From: Mycobacterium sp. 1164985.4
GTDB lineage: Bacteria; Actinomycetota; Actinomycetes; Mycobacteriales; Mycobacteriaceae
Assembly (NCBI RefSeq): GCF_001668575.1
Contig: NZ_LZMD01000046.1
Coordinates: 186,001 to 250,000, forward strand
Reading direction: 5' to 3'
Length of the DNA stretch: 64,000 nucleotides
Below the pieces are notes generated by a model, which worked only from the letters and a program-made list of their open reading frames with translations, ran no database searches and was not told where the DNA came from. Position numbers and translations under genes: made by a program. Each line of letters opens with the position of its first letter. The stretch's first letter is position 1. This document shows, one piece after another, positions 46,734 through 54,248 of this stretch.

Positions 46734-47810
46734 TCAGCGGGTTCCGCCCCGCAGCTGTTCGACCGCGCGACGCCCCGCACCTGCGACGTCAGGCGGTGGC
46801 ATCGAATCGGCGTCGATACCGGCGGGCACGCCGTCAACGGTCAATTCGGTGTCCGCAGGCAGCCCGCGCTTGAGTAGCGCCAGCGCGATCGGCCCTTCGT
46901 CGACGTGGTCGACCACGGTGCCGAGGCGGCCGACCACCCGTCCGCCGGCGAGCACTTGGGCGCCGGTCGTCGGCCGGTCGGTCGATCCGTCGAGGTGCAG
47001 CAGGACCAGCATCCGGGGTGGTTTTCCCAGGTTGTGCACCCGCGCGACCGTCTCCTGGCCCCGGTAGCAGCCCTTGTCCAGGTGCACGGCGGGGCCGATC
47101 CAGCCCACCTCGTGCGGGATGGTCCGCTCATCGGTGTCCACGCCGAGGCGCGGTCGCACGGCGGCCACGCGGTGGGCTTCGTACGCCCAGACTCCGGCGG
47201 GCCGCACCGCGGCGTCAGTGAGCCGGCGCAGCCACGACTGCACCTGGTCGCGCGGAACGACGAGGTCGAGCTCGATCCCGTCGGTGTCGAGACGACGCAC
47301 GAACCCGCCGTCGGGGAGCGCGACCGCGGTCCGTTCGGCCGGTAGCGAACCGATGCCGAGCGCCTCGAGCACGGCGGGCTCGCCCGACCGCGGCCCGACC
47401 AGCGACAGCACCGCCAGGTCTGCCGGTGTTACCGCGACATCGGACCAGAACACCATCTTGCGCAAGTAGGTCACCAGCGGCTCGCCGCGCGAGGGTTCGG
47501 TGTCGAGATAGGTGACGTCGCCGAGTTCTGTTTGTACCCAGTGATCTTCGACACGACCCTGCCCGTCGAGGCTGAGATTCTCGGTGACGGCGCCGTCGGG
47601 AAGCTCACTCACGTGCTGGGTGGTGAGGCTGTGCAGCCACGTCTTGCGGTCAGCGCCCGTCAACGTGAGGACGGCGCGATGGGAACGGTCCACGACGACG
47701 GCCTCGTCGGCGGCCGCCCGCTGTTCGCCGAGCGGGTCGCCGTAATGCCAGACTGCGCCGGCGTCGGGTCCGGTGTCGGGGGCAGGCACAGCAGTCCCAG
47801 AGGGTGTCAC
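46734..47810 (-). CDS. ygfZ: YgfZ/GcvT folate-binding protein
   Basis: 358 residues (Rv0811c-like). GcvT-like fold with the KGCYRGQETVAR signature whose Cys is essential in YgfZ, a folate-dependent factor for iron-sulfur protein assembly. The N-terminal part has LTLTGADRKTWLHSLTTQHV. GTG start. Divergent from pabC across 52 bases. The next stretch, 46608-46733, holds only the DUF3073 upstream region. Confidence 0.92.
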   Translation of the reverse strand: MTPSGTAVPAPDTGPDAGAVWHYGDPLGEQRAAADEAVVVDRSHRAVLTLTGADRKTWLHSLTTQHVSELPDGAVTENLSLDGQGRVEDHWVQTELGDVTYLDTEPSRGEPLVTYLRKMVFWSDVAVTPADLAVLSLVGPRSGEPAVLEALGIGSLPAERTAVALPDGGFVRRLDTDGIELDLVVPRDQVQSWLRRLTDAAVRPAGVWAYEAHRVAAVRPRLGVDTDERTIPHEVGWIGPAVHLDKGCYRGQETVARVHNLGKPPRMLVLLHLDGSTDRPTTGAQVLAGGRVVGRLGTVVDHVDEGPIALALLKRGLPADTELTVDGVPAGIDADSMPPPDVAGAGRRAVEQLRGGTR

Positions 47811-47848
47811 AGGTCAACTCTACGTTCGGCGCCCGGCGGCCCCGCGGC

Positions 47849-47854
47849 TACGCT
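47849..47854 (+). promoter_or_regulatory. -10 element of pabC (leaderless)
   Basis: TACGCT eight bases before the ATG at 47863. Confidence 0.45.
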
Positions 47855-47862
47855 TTGGGCCC

Positions 47863-48750
47863 ATGGCTGGCGAACCCGGCGTCGTGGTGACGCTCGACGG
47901 GCAACTGCACGACCCGACGGCGCCCCTGCTACACGCCGACGACCTTGCGGCCGTCCGCGGCGACGGTGTCTTCGAGACGCTGTTGATCCGCGACGGGCGG
48001 CCATGCCTCCTCGAGGCGCACCTGTCCCGGCTCACGCAGTCCGCGCGGATGGTCGACCTCCCTGACCCCGACCTGCCGCGCTGGCGCTCGGCGGTGTCCG
48101 TCGCGGTGACGCAGTGGACCGCGACGACGCGGGAGGAAGGCGTGCTGCGGTTGGTCTACAGCCGCGGGCGGGAAAGCGGTTCGCCACCGACGGCGTTCGC
48201 CACGATCGGCGCACTGCCCGGGCGAGTGGGTGAAGTGCGTCGCAACGGCCTTGCGGCATTGACATTGGCGCGCGGGCTCTCCGCCGACGGCATCGACGCG
48301 ATGCCGTGGCTGCTGGCCGGTGCGAAGACGTTGTCCTATGCGGTGAACATGGCCGCGCTGCGGCACGCCGAGCGAAACGGGGCCGGTGACGTGATCTTCG
48401 TCGGCTCCGACGGTTTCATCCTCGAAGGGCCGCGTTCGACGGTGGTGATCGCGGCGGAGTCCGAGCCGGGCGCGGGCGACATCGCGTTCTTCACCCCTCC
48501 GCCGTGGTTTCCGATCTTACGCGGCACCACGCAGCAGGCGCTGTTCGAGGTCGCCAGGGACAAAGGATACGACTGCGATTACCGAGCGCTGCGGCCGGCG
48601 GATCTGATTACCGCGCAAGGTGTTTGGTTGGTGTCGAGCATCACACTGGCTGCGCGGGTGCACACCCTCGACGGGAAGCCGCTGTCGGCGAGCCCGTTGG
48701 CGGCCGAGTTCTCCGAACTCGTCGACGCCGCGATCGTGTGTGATCGCTGA
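47863..48750 (+). CDS. pabC: Aminodeoxychorismate lyase
   Basis: 295 residues. Class IV PLP aminotransferase fold. Lys155 in AGAKTLSYAVNM is the Schiff-base lysine. DDLAAVRGDGVFETLLIRDGRP and FILEGPRSTVVI are family segments. It converts aminodeoxychorismate to p-aminobenzoate for folate; branched-chain or D-amino acid transaminases share the fold, so the call depends on synteny with Rv0812. Divergent from a folate-binding YgfZ, an apt pairing. Confidence 0.85.
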   Translation: MAGEPGVVVTLDGQLHDPTAPLLHADDLAAVRGDGVFETLLIRDGRPCLLEAHLSRLTQSARMVDLPDPDLPRWRSAVSVAVTQWTATTREEGVLRLVYSRGRESGSPPTAFATIGALPGRVGEVRRNGLAALTLARGLSADGIDAMPWLLAGAKTLSYAVNMAALRHAERNGAGDVIFVGSDGFILEGPRSTVVIAAESEPGAGDIAFFTPPPWFPILRGTTQQALFEVARDKGYDCDYRALRPADLITAQGVWLVSSITLAARVHTLDGKPLSASPLAAEFSELVDAAIVCDR

Positions 48751-48773
48751 ACGCTGAACCGCCGGCAATTCGG

Positions 48774-48802
48774 TTGTCGCCTCTTGCGCGCGCGAGTACC
48801 GT
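48774..48802 (+). promoter_or_regulatory. Promoter after pabC: TTGTCG-17-TACCGT
   Basis: TTGTCG (48774-48779), 17 bases, TACCGT (48797-48802): near-consensus spacing. Transcription would start near 48809, giving an RNA that covers the structured region and possibly the binding lipoprotein gene. Confidence 0.55.
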
Positions 48803-48808
48803 CGCTCG

Positions 48809-48993
48809 TACACAGGAGAGGAGGTGGTCCGAGATTTTGAGTGACTTATGGACTTGTGAGGTGGCTGCGAGCTAGCAGCGCCGGGGATGAGCTGACGGCT
48901 CTTCGCGTACTGCGCGCGCTGGCGAATTCCCCGCAGCCACCCGGCCCCCGAGCCCCTCGGTTTTGTCCGCCAGGAACACACGGCTCGGGGGCC
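48809..48993 (+). ncRNA. Structured leader or small RNA of about 185 nt
   Basis: The 331 bases between pabC and the next gene are non-coding and highly folded. GGTGGCTGCG (48860-48869) pairs perfectly with CGCAGCCACC (48932-48941). Inside are CGGGGA with TCCCCG and the hairpin GAGC-TGACG-GCTC. A second stem GGCCCCCGAGCC (48943-48954) with GGCTCGGGGGCC (48982-48993) has 12 perfect pairs and a 27-base loop. A strong Shine-Dalgarno AGGAGG (48819-48824) opens it. This could be a riboswitch-like leader, an attenuator with the short peptide at 48837, or an independent sRNA. I do not recognise a named RNA family. Confidence 0.55.
48837..48875 (+). CDS. Possible 12-residue leader peptide
   Basis: TTG-initiated frame MSDLWTCEVAAS, 12 bases after AGGAGG, ending inside the first stem of the structured RNA. 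It contains Trp-Thr-Cys. Two other short frames overlap (GTG at 48824, six codons; ATG at 48848, three codons). No independent proof of translation. Confidence 0.3.
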   Translation: MSDLWTCEVAAS

Positions 48994-49081
48994 GTTCCAT
49001 GTCCGGTGGTCGATATCAAATGGCGGAATCGGTAGCGAACCGTTGCACGCCCGGACTGGCGCGTCACTGGTGCGCCGGGCG

Positions 49082-49939
49082 ATGATGCGCCCCATGCGCA
49101 TCGTCAGGAAGCTCGGCGTGCTGCTGGTCGCCCTCGCGACCGTGACGGCCTGCGCACCCACCGCCGAGCCCTACAGCGCGCCGCGCCCCCAGGACTGTCA
49201 GAGGGACAGGCTGGCGACCCTCTACAAGGGCGTGTTCACCTTCGGTACCGACCAGCCGGTGTACCCGCCGTGGTACATGGGCGACGACCCGGCCAGCGGC
49301 GAGGGGTTCGAATCCGCGCTTGCCTACGCCATCGCCGATCGGCTCGGCTACGCCCAGAGCGACGTGCGTTGGGTGCGGGTGCCGTTCAGTGAGGCCATCG
49401 CATCGGGCCCGAAGACGTTCGACGCCAACCTGAACCAGTTCTCCATCACCGAACAGCGCAGGGCCGCCGTCGACTTCACGACTCCCTACTTCGATGTGAA
49501 CCAGGCCGTCGTCACCGTCAGGGACTCACCCGCGGCGGGGGCGAAAAGCCTGGATGACCTCAAGGCACTACGGCTGGGCGCGCAGGTCGGCAGCACCAGC
49601 CACACTGCGGCGTTGGCAGTCGGGGGACAGAAGACGGTCGAGGTGTACAACACGACCGGCGATGCGAAGCTCGCGCTGAGCACCGGCGAGATCGACGCGC
49701 TGGTCGCCGATTTACCGACGGCGTTCACGGTCGCCAGCGAGCTGCGCAACGGAATGATGGTCGGCCAGTTGCCTGCCGACAACGACGCCGCGGAGCAGTT
49801 CGGTGTGGTGCTCGCCAAGCGCAGCGGGCTCACGGCCTGTGTGTCCTCGGCCGTCGACGCGCTGCGCGATGACGGCACGTTGGCGCAGTTGCGCAGCGAG
49901 TGGTTGGCCGAGGCGGGCAAGGCCCCGCAGCTGGCTTAG
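49082..49939 (+). CDS. Family 3 solute-binding lipoprotein (amino acid ABC type)
   Basis: 285 residues. Signal with lipobox (VALATVTAC, then APT), then a periplasmic-binding fold: GVFTFGTDQPVYPPWYM, GEGFESALAYAIADRLGY, NLNQFSITEQRRAAVDFTTPYFDV and LGAQVGSTSHTAAL, the family 3 (polar amino acid) pattern. No permease or ATPase genes are adjacent. ATG 49094 is an alternative start. It lies just after the structured RNA. Confidence 0.88.
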   Translation: MMRPMRIVRKLGVLLVALATVTACAPTAEPYSAPRPQDCQRDRLATLYKGVFTFGTDQPVYPPWYMGDDPASGEGFESALAYAIADRLGYAQSDVRWVRVPFSEAIASGPKTFDANLNQFSITEQRRAAVDFTTPYFDVNQAVVTVRDSPAAGAKSLDDLKALRLGAQVGSTSHTAALAVGGQKTVEVYNTTGDAKLALSTGEIDALVADLPTAFTVASELRNGMMVGQLPADNDAAEQFGVVLAKRSGLTACVSSAVDALRDDGTLAQLRSEWLAEAGKAPQLA

Positions 49940-49943
49940 CCGT

Positions 49944-50258
49944 CTAGCCGGCGGGGCCCGGAGCGAACGTGGCGCACGCCTGCATGGCCTCGTTCCAGAC
50001 GCCGGGGTCGACACCGGCGGGCGGCCCGGCTGGACCGGGCGCGGCGGGGACGCCGTGGTCGGTCAGACACTGCGCCAGCGACCCGTGGCCGGACGGCGTC
50101 TCCGGCGCGGTGGGCTGGGCGGGGGCCTCGGTGGTGTTGGTGGTGGTCTGCGCCGGCGTTCCCGTCGCCGTGGTCGGCTCCTCGGCAGGCGGTTCGGACG
50201 AGCAACCCGCCAGGGTTGCGGCCGCGGCGAGTCCCGCGGCGAACACGATCGCGCGCAT
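49944..50258 (-). CDS. Small lipoprotein
   Basis: 104 residues. Signal peptide RAIVFAAGLAAAATLAGC gives a lipidated Cys, then a Thr/Pro/Glu-rich linker and a conserved end (GSLAQCLTDHGVPAAP, GVWNEAMQACATFAP) with two further Cys. ATG overlaps the nitrobindin stop (TGATG). Function unknown. Confidence 0.75.
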   Translation of the reverse strand: MRAIVFAAGLAAAATLAGCSSEPPAEEPTTATGTPAQTTTNTTEAPAQPTAPETPSGHGSLAQCLTDHGVPAAPGPAGPPAGVDPGVWNEAMQACATFAPGPAG

Positions 50259-50887
50259 CAGCCGACGAACCTCGACAGTCGGGCGGACAGGTGGGGGACG
50301 AGGCCGCCGTCGGCGTCGACGCGTTCCTCGACGTAGGCGAGATCGCCACCCTCGATGATGCCGTACAGCCGTTTGGCGCCGCCGACCAGCATCCCGGACT
50401 TGCTGCGCGCCAACGCGTCGGTGACCAGCTCCCACGACGACTGGGTGAGGGGCCGGCCGTAGAACAGCTCGATGTATCCCGCGGAATGAGCCAGGAGCAG
50501 CTCGATGGCCTGCGACTCAGACGGGTCTGCGGGGTCGTTGACGAAGCGCCAGTAGCCCGACTCGCGCAGTGACGGCTGTTCGTAGTCGCCGGACTCGGTC
50601 AGCCGCCAGGAGCGAGCTTCCCAGATCAGGTAGTCCCCGCCGTCGTGCGAGACGACGATCTGTTGGCCGAAGCGGTAATCGCCGTCGCTTCCGCGGCCCT
50701 CGCCCTCACCGCGCCACACGCCGACCAGCGGCAGCAGGGCGAGCAGCGCGTCGTGGAGGTTCACCCCTTCGCGGAGATTGGCGGTATCGGCAGGTGCAGG
50801 CAGGTCGCCGAATACCGGAATGTTGCGCGCCGCGGTCGTTTTCGCGCGTTCAGCCGCGGCCGCTACAGCGTCGTCGCCGGATGTCAC
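50258..50887 (-). CDS. Nitrobindin-like haem-binding beta-barrel (Rv0813c type)
   Basis: 209 residues. [11 protein letters not shown] is the GxWxGxGxG signature of nitrobindin/THAP4-like ten-stranded barrels, with the candidate proximal His in [12 protein letters not shown] at the C-terminus. Family members bind ferric haem and may scavenge peroxynitrite/NO. GTG 50887 overlaps the stop of a small membrane protein gene (GTGA), giving a three-gene run with the lipoprotein. Confidence 0.87.
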   Translation of the reverse strand: MTSGDDAVAAAAERAKTTAARNIPVFGDLPAPADTANLREGVNLHDALLALLPLVGVWRGEGEGRGSDGDYRFGQQIVVSHDGGDYLIWEARSWRLTESGDYEQPSLRESGYWRFVNDPADPSESQAIELLLAHSAGYIELFYGRPLTQSSWELVTDALARSKSGMLVGGAKRLYGIIEGGDLAYVEERVDADGGLVPHLSARLSRFVG

Positions 50888-50988
50888 GACTCGTCGGTGA
50901 TCAGCCGGTACAGCGCGTACAACGCGAACCAAGTGATCACCACGACGGCTGCCACCAGCAGGATCTCGTAGAACAACACCACGGCCAC
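50884..50988 (-). CDS. 34-residue membrane protein
   Basis: GTG-start frame encoding [16 protein letters not shown] then [18 protein letters not shown]: one membrane helix with an acidic tail. Its TGA overlaps the nitrobindin GTG (GTGA), the typical arrangement of coupled genes. Below the size limit of routine calling. The frame is also open further upstream. Confidence 0.5.
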   Translation of the reverse strand: MAVVLFYEILLVAAVVVITWFALYALYRLITDES

Positions 50989-51056
50989 GAGTCTAGTCGG
51001 CCGCGGAACGCCGAGCGCACCAGCCTCTGCATGGCCTCACGCACGGCCTCATGCAC

Positions 51057-51113
51057 CGAACGTGAGCTTGTGGGGGAGATGTGCGCGGATCATCGAGCAC
51101 AAGCTCACGTTCG
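51057..51113. terminator. Long-loop perfect inverted repeat (16-bp arms)
   Basis: CGAACGTGAGCTTGTG (51057-51072) and CACAAGCTCACGTTCG (51098-51113), perfect arms, 25-base loop, 12 bases after the end of the sulfur operon. Likely the operon's transcription end or an RNA-stabilising stem. Same class as 20048-20100. Confidence 0.6.
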
Positions 51114-51125
51114 AGCCAGCGGGTC

Positions 51126-51428
51126 TCAGGCGACCTTGACGTCGACCTCGTGGATACCGGCACCGGACGGCGCGACGACGGCGTCGCCGTTGCCGACCTT
51201 CGACAGCGCGCGCAGCGTCCACGTGCCCGGCGCCGCGAAGAACCGGAAGTCGCCGGTGGCCGACGCGACCACCTCGGCGGTGAATTCGTCGGAGCTGTCC
51301 AGCAGGCGCACGAACGCGCCGCCGACGGCCTGGCCCGATCCGTCAAGGACGCGGCCGGTGATCACCGTCTCCTTCTCGAGGTCGACGCTGGCGGGCAACG
51401 TCAGGCCTTGTTTCGGTGCAGAGCACAT
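51126..51428 (-). CDS. sseC: DUF1416 SseC-type protein
   Basis: 100 residues, equal to M. tuberculosis SseC2. CSAPKQGLTLPASVDLEKETVITGRVLD at the start; a beta-sandwich (transthyretin/CNA-B-like) fold. Always paired with the thiosulfate sulfurtransferase in actinobacteria. Starts one base after its stop. Probable accessory in sulfur transfer. Confidence 0.92.
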   Translation of the reverse strand: MCSAPKQGLTLPASVDLEKETVITGRVLDGSGQAVGGAFVRLLDSSDEFTAEVVASATGDFRFFAAPGTWTLRALSKVGNGDAVVAPSGAGIHEVDVKVA

Positions 51429-51429
51429 A

Positions 51430-52263
51430 TCAACTTCCCAACTCGATCGGGGCACCCACGAGGGAGCCGTATTCCGTCCAACTGCCGTCATAGTTCTTGA
51501 CGTTCTTGTGTCCGAGCAGTTCCTGCAGCACGAACCAGGTGTGCGACGAGCGTTCTCCGATGCGGCAGTACGCGATGGTCTCCTTCTCGCCGTCGAGACC
51601 GGCCTCGGCGTACAGCTTCGCCAGATCCTCGTCCGACTTGAAGGTCCCGTCGTCGTTGGCCGCCTTGCTCCACGGAACGTTGATGGCGCCGGGGATGTGC
51701 CCGGGCCGCTGGCTCTGCTCCTGGGGGAGGTGGGCCGGCGCGAGGATCTTTCCGGAGAACTCGTCGGGGGAGCGCACGTCGACGAGGTTCTTGTTGTTGA
51801 TCGCCGCGATCACCTCGTCGCGGAAGGCGCGGATGCTGTTGTCGGGCGCCTTGGCCGTGTAGCTGGTCGCGGGTCGCTTGACCTCGTCGGTCGACAGCGG
51901 GCGCCCGTCGAGCTCCCACTTCTTGCGGCCGCCGTCGAGCAGCTTCACGTCCTGATGCCCGTACAGCTTGAAGTACCAGTAGGCGTATGCGGCGAACCAG
52001 TTGTTGTTGCCGCCGTAGAGCACCACAGTGTCGTCGTTGCTGATGCCACGTTCGCTCAGCAGTTTCGAAAACTGTTGCTGGTCAACGAAATCACGACGGA
52101 CCGGATCCTGCAGGTCAGTCTTCCAGTCGATCTTCACGGCGCCCTCGATGTGGCCGCCGTCGTAGGCGCTGGTGTCCTCGTCAACCTCGACGAACACGAT
52201 GTTCGGCGCGTTGAGATTGCTCTCGGCCCAGTCGGCCGTGACCAGGACGTCGGAGCGTGCCAT
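51430..52263 (-). CDS. cysA: Thiosulfate sulfurtransferase (rhodanese), two-domain
   Basis: 277 residues, equal to M. tuberculosis CysA2. The catalytic Cys233 is in AYCRIGERS; the first, inactive rhodanese domain carries GHIEGAVKIDW. Transfers sulfane sulfur from thiosulfate to thiophilic acceptors. The name cysA here follows mycobacterial usage and is not the sulfate-transport ATPase. Confidence 0.94.
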   Translation of the reverse strand: MARSDVLVTADWAESNLNAPNIVFVEVDEDTSAYDGGHIEGAVKIDWKTDLQDPVRRDFVDQQQFSKLLSERGISNDDTVVLYGGNNNWFAAYAYWYFKLYGHQDVKLLDGGRKKWELDGRPLSTDEVKRPATSYTAKAPDNSIRAFRDEVIAAINNKNLVDVRSPDEFSGKILAPAHLPQEQSQRPGHIPGAINVPWSKAANDDGTFKSDEDLAKLYAEAGLDGEKETIAYCRIGERSSHTWFVLQELLGHKNVKNYDGSWTEYGSLVGAPIELGS

Positions 52264-52299
52264 TGATCAAAGTCCTTTCGTTGCTTCGGTTTTGAAGTT

Positions 52300-52791
52300 T
52301 TATGCGGGTGAGGATGCGCGCGCGCCCTTGCGGAAGCGCGCGACGAGCGGATAGAGCTGGCAGCCCAGGCAGATGCCGAAGGCCGCGTTCAGGAAGGCCG
52401 CCACCAGCGCGAACGCGGTGGCGATCAGTCCAACGAGAGACAGGCCGGCCGCGAAGCCGACCACACCGAGCACCGCGAACACGAGGCCGACGAGCTGGGC
52501 GAACTGCAGGGGCGCCACCGGTTCCTTCTCGGTGACTGGCCCCAGGCGTGGGGCGATGAGGCGCGCGAAGATCAGGCCGTAGGGATGGGAGCGCGGACCG
52601 CGCCAGGCTCCGACGGCGAAGACCATGGCCTGCGCGCCCAGCACGACCGCCGCGGCGACCGGGCTCACCGGCCACACCAGCAGCGTCGCCACCAGGACGG
52701 CGGTTGTCAGCCAGGCGGCGAATCGTGGGCCGCGCACATCCACCTGGTCGGCCGTCTTGTTCTGGGTTCTCGACATATTTGTCGTTGACAT
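52300..52791 (-). CDS. DUF4395 membrane protein
   Basis: 163 residues, about four membrane helices and a characteristic CLGCQLYPL near the end whose cysteines could shuttle thiols. SD AGGAG (52803-52799) is seven bases before the ATG at 52791. First main gene after the poly-Cys leader. DUF4395 often accompanies thioredoxin and rhodanese genes. Confidence 0.85.
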   Translation of the reverse strand: MSTTNMSRTQNKTADQVDVRGPRFAAWLTTAVLVATLLVWPVSPVAAAVVLGAQAMVFAVGAWRGPRSHPYGLIFARLIAPRLGPVTEKEPVAPLQFAQLVGLVFAVLGVVGFAAGLSLVGLIATAFALVAAFLNAAFGICLGCQLYPLVARFRKGARASSPA

Positions 52792-52796
52792 TCATG

Positions 52797-52918
52797 TGCT
52801 CCTGTTGCGGTCATCGGGTCGGGCTGGGCTGAGAAAGGAAAGACCACAGGGGGCCGTTCCCGAGTGCGGCGCGAAGAAAAGGCGCGGCTACTCAGCAGCT
52901 ACAACAACAACAGCAGCA
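52797..52918 (-). promoter_or_regulatory. Cysteine attenuator: poly-Cys tract complementary to the DUF4395 Shine-Dalgarno region
   Basis: On the mRNA, TGCTGCTGTTG (52918-52908) inside the six Cys codons is complementary at 10 of 11 positions to CAACAGGAGCA (52807-52797), which contains the AGGAG of DUF4395. Pairing would hide the ribosome site. A ribosome stalled on Cys codons would cover the tract and free the site. Confidence 0.7.
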
Positions 52919-52984
52919 ACCCGCGACGCGGCACAGATCGACTGCGCGGCGCTTGGTGAGCATCGGCTCGAGGCGGGCGGACAC
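52892..52984 (-). CDS. Poly-cysteine leader peptide (attenuator ORF)
   Basis: 30-residue frame from GTG 52984: MSARLEPMLTKRR at the start and GCCCCCCSC at the end, six consecutive Cys codons then Ser-Cys-stop. The GTG follows a -10 TAAGCT by seven bases, so the mRNA is leaderless and translation begins at its 5' end. ATG 52963 is an internal alternative. Short leaderless ORFs with cysteine runs before sulfur genes are known from mycobacteria and act as cysteine-sensing attenuators. Confidence 0.85.
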   Translation of the reverse strand: MSARLEPMLTKRRAVDLCRVAGCCCCCCSC

Positions 52985-52991
52985 GCCGGAC

Positions 52992-52997
52992 AGCTTA
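52992..52997 (-). promoter_or_regulatory. -10 element of the poly-Cys/DUF4395/cysA/sseC transcript
   Basis: TAAGCT seven bases before the GTG, with GGCTTG 17 bases further upstream as a weak -35. It gives an internal promoter after the thioredoxin gene. Confidence 0.5.
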
Positions 52998-53013
52998 CCA
53001 ATCGACACGGTGA

Positions 53014-53436
53014 TCAAGCCAACAGCGGTTCCAGCGCCGAGCGCAGGTCAGCGGCCTTGGGAACGCCGTGGGTCCGGTAGCGGGGCCGACCGTCGCGGTC
53101 GAACACGATGGTCGTGGGAAGCGACAGCACCGAAAGCCGCCGCGCGGCTTGCGGGTTGGCGTCCATGTCGATCTCGACGTGCGCCACCGCGGGCAATTCC
53201 GCGCAGACCTCGTCGACAACCCTGCGCACCGCGCCGCAGGGGCCACACCACTCGGCGGAGAAGTGCACGACGGTCGGTCCGGTCGACGACAAGCCGAGAT
53301 CGCTGGTGTCGACATTGGCCGCGTCCTCACTCGCCTTGAGCAGGCCTGATCGGAGCGCGAGCAGCCGACCGATCACGTACGCCACGCCCAGCGCGGCGAC
53401 GAGCACAGTAATCACCAACACCCATGAAGAGCTCAT
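53014..53436 (-). CDS. thiX: Membrane-anchored thioredoxin-like protein
   Basis: 140 residues (Rv0816c-like). N-terminal membrane helix (WVLVITVLVAALGVAYVIGRLLAL), then a thioredoxin domain with WCGPC at Cys64/Cys67 and the cis-Pro in SLPTTIV. Probably reduces disulfides or persulfides at the membrane. Its ATG overlaps the lmeA stop (ATGA), so it belongs to the lmeA transcript as well. Confidence 0.92.
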   Translation of the reverse strand: MSSSWVLVITVLVAALGVAYVIGRLLALRSGLLKASEDAANVDTSDLGLSSTGPTVVHFSAEWCGPCGAVRRVVDEVCAELPAVAHVEIDMDANPQAARRLSVLSLPTTIVFDRDGRPRYRTHGVPKAADLRSALEPLLA

Positions 53437-54248
53437 GACAGGTGGAACTCATCCAGCGCGACGGATACTCCCTCGGCGATGCCTTCGATGATGATGTCGG
53501 AGCCGCGCGCACCCTGCGCCGTCGGCGCCAGCCGGAACGGCAGCTTCTGACCGGGCACGATCCCGGTGAACGCGGCCAGCACGGCGTCCCTCTTGTCCCC
53601 GGGAACCTCCTGGTCGGCGGTGCCGGGGCCGGTCAGGACGCCGGTGGCCGTCATCACCAGCGTCGTCTGCTCCGGCCCGGCCATCTCGAGGTCCACCGCG
53701 ATACTCACCCTGTCGTGGAAATCGGCTTTGGCGGGCGTCCCGGTGAACACCACGCCCTTGTTACTGGAGATACCCGATTCCGTGGTGCCGCCGGTCGCGT
53801 CGTTGCTCTCCCGCGTCGGGGCCTCGACCAGCAGGTCCGGGATGTCCAGGTAGCGGCCCAGATGCGTCGAATCGACGATGATCCGACTCTCGGCCTTGCC
53901 GACCCGCAGCGTGGCGTCGGGCTGGACCAGCCACGAATCGCCGGGCAGGTCGATGTCGTGCAGGGTCGCTTCCAGCGAGGCCTTACCCACCACCCGGTTG
54001 TCGACGCCGTTAGCCCGGATCTCCACCTCGTCGTAGCGACTGTCTGCGGCCTGGGTGATGAACGGGAACCCGAGGATCGCCACCGAGGGATCGTTCTGCA
54101 GGTCAGCGGCGGTGCGCACGCTTCTGGCCAGCCTGTATTCGGCGTAGATCGCCGCGCCGAAGTCGGCCCCGACGGCGCAAACGGCCACCGCGAGCACCGT
54201 CGCCAACACCCCGATCAGCAGCTTGCGCACCCGCACATTCTGGCCCAC
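53433..54248 (-). CDS. lmeA: LmeA-type envelope lipid-binding protein (DUF2993)
   Basis: About 271 residues. Signal/anchor helix (KLLIGVLATVLAVAVCAVGADFGAAIYAEYRLAR) and the DUF2993 body (PSVAILGFPFITQAADSRYDEVEIRANGV, GRYLDIPDLLVEAPTRESNDATGGTTESGISS). LmeA is needed for the mannan chain of lipomannan/lipoarabinomannan in mycobacteria. GTG at 54248, 54236 or 54230 are all possible starts. Divergent from glnR. Confidence 0.87.
   Translation of the reverse strand: MGQNVRVRKLLIGVLATVLAVAVCAVGADFGAAIYAEYRLARSVRTAADLQNDPSVAILGFPFITQAADSRYDEVEIRANGVDNRVVGKASLEATLHDIDLPGDSWLVQPDATLRVGKAESRIIVDSTHLGRYLDIPDLLVEAPTRESNDATGGTTESGISSNKGVVFTGTPAKADFHDRVSIAVDLEMAGPEQTTLVMTATGVLTGPGTADQEVPGDKRDAVLAAFTGIVPGQKLPFRLAPTAQGARGSDIIIEGIAEGVSVALDEFHLS

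Noticed and set aside
48809..48993. T-box, TPP, cobalamin, SAM-IV, M-box or c-di-AMP riboswitch
   Set aside because: None of the recognisable core motifs of these classes is present, although the region is structured.
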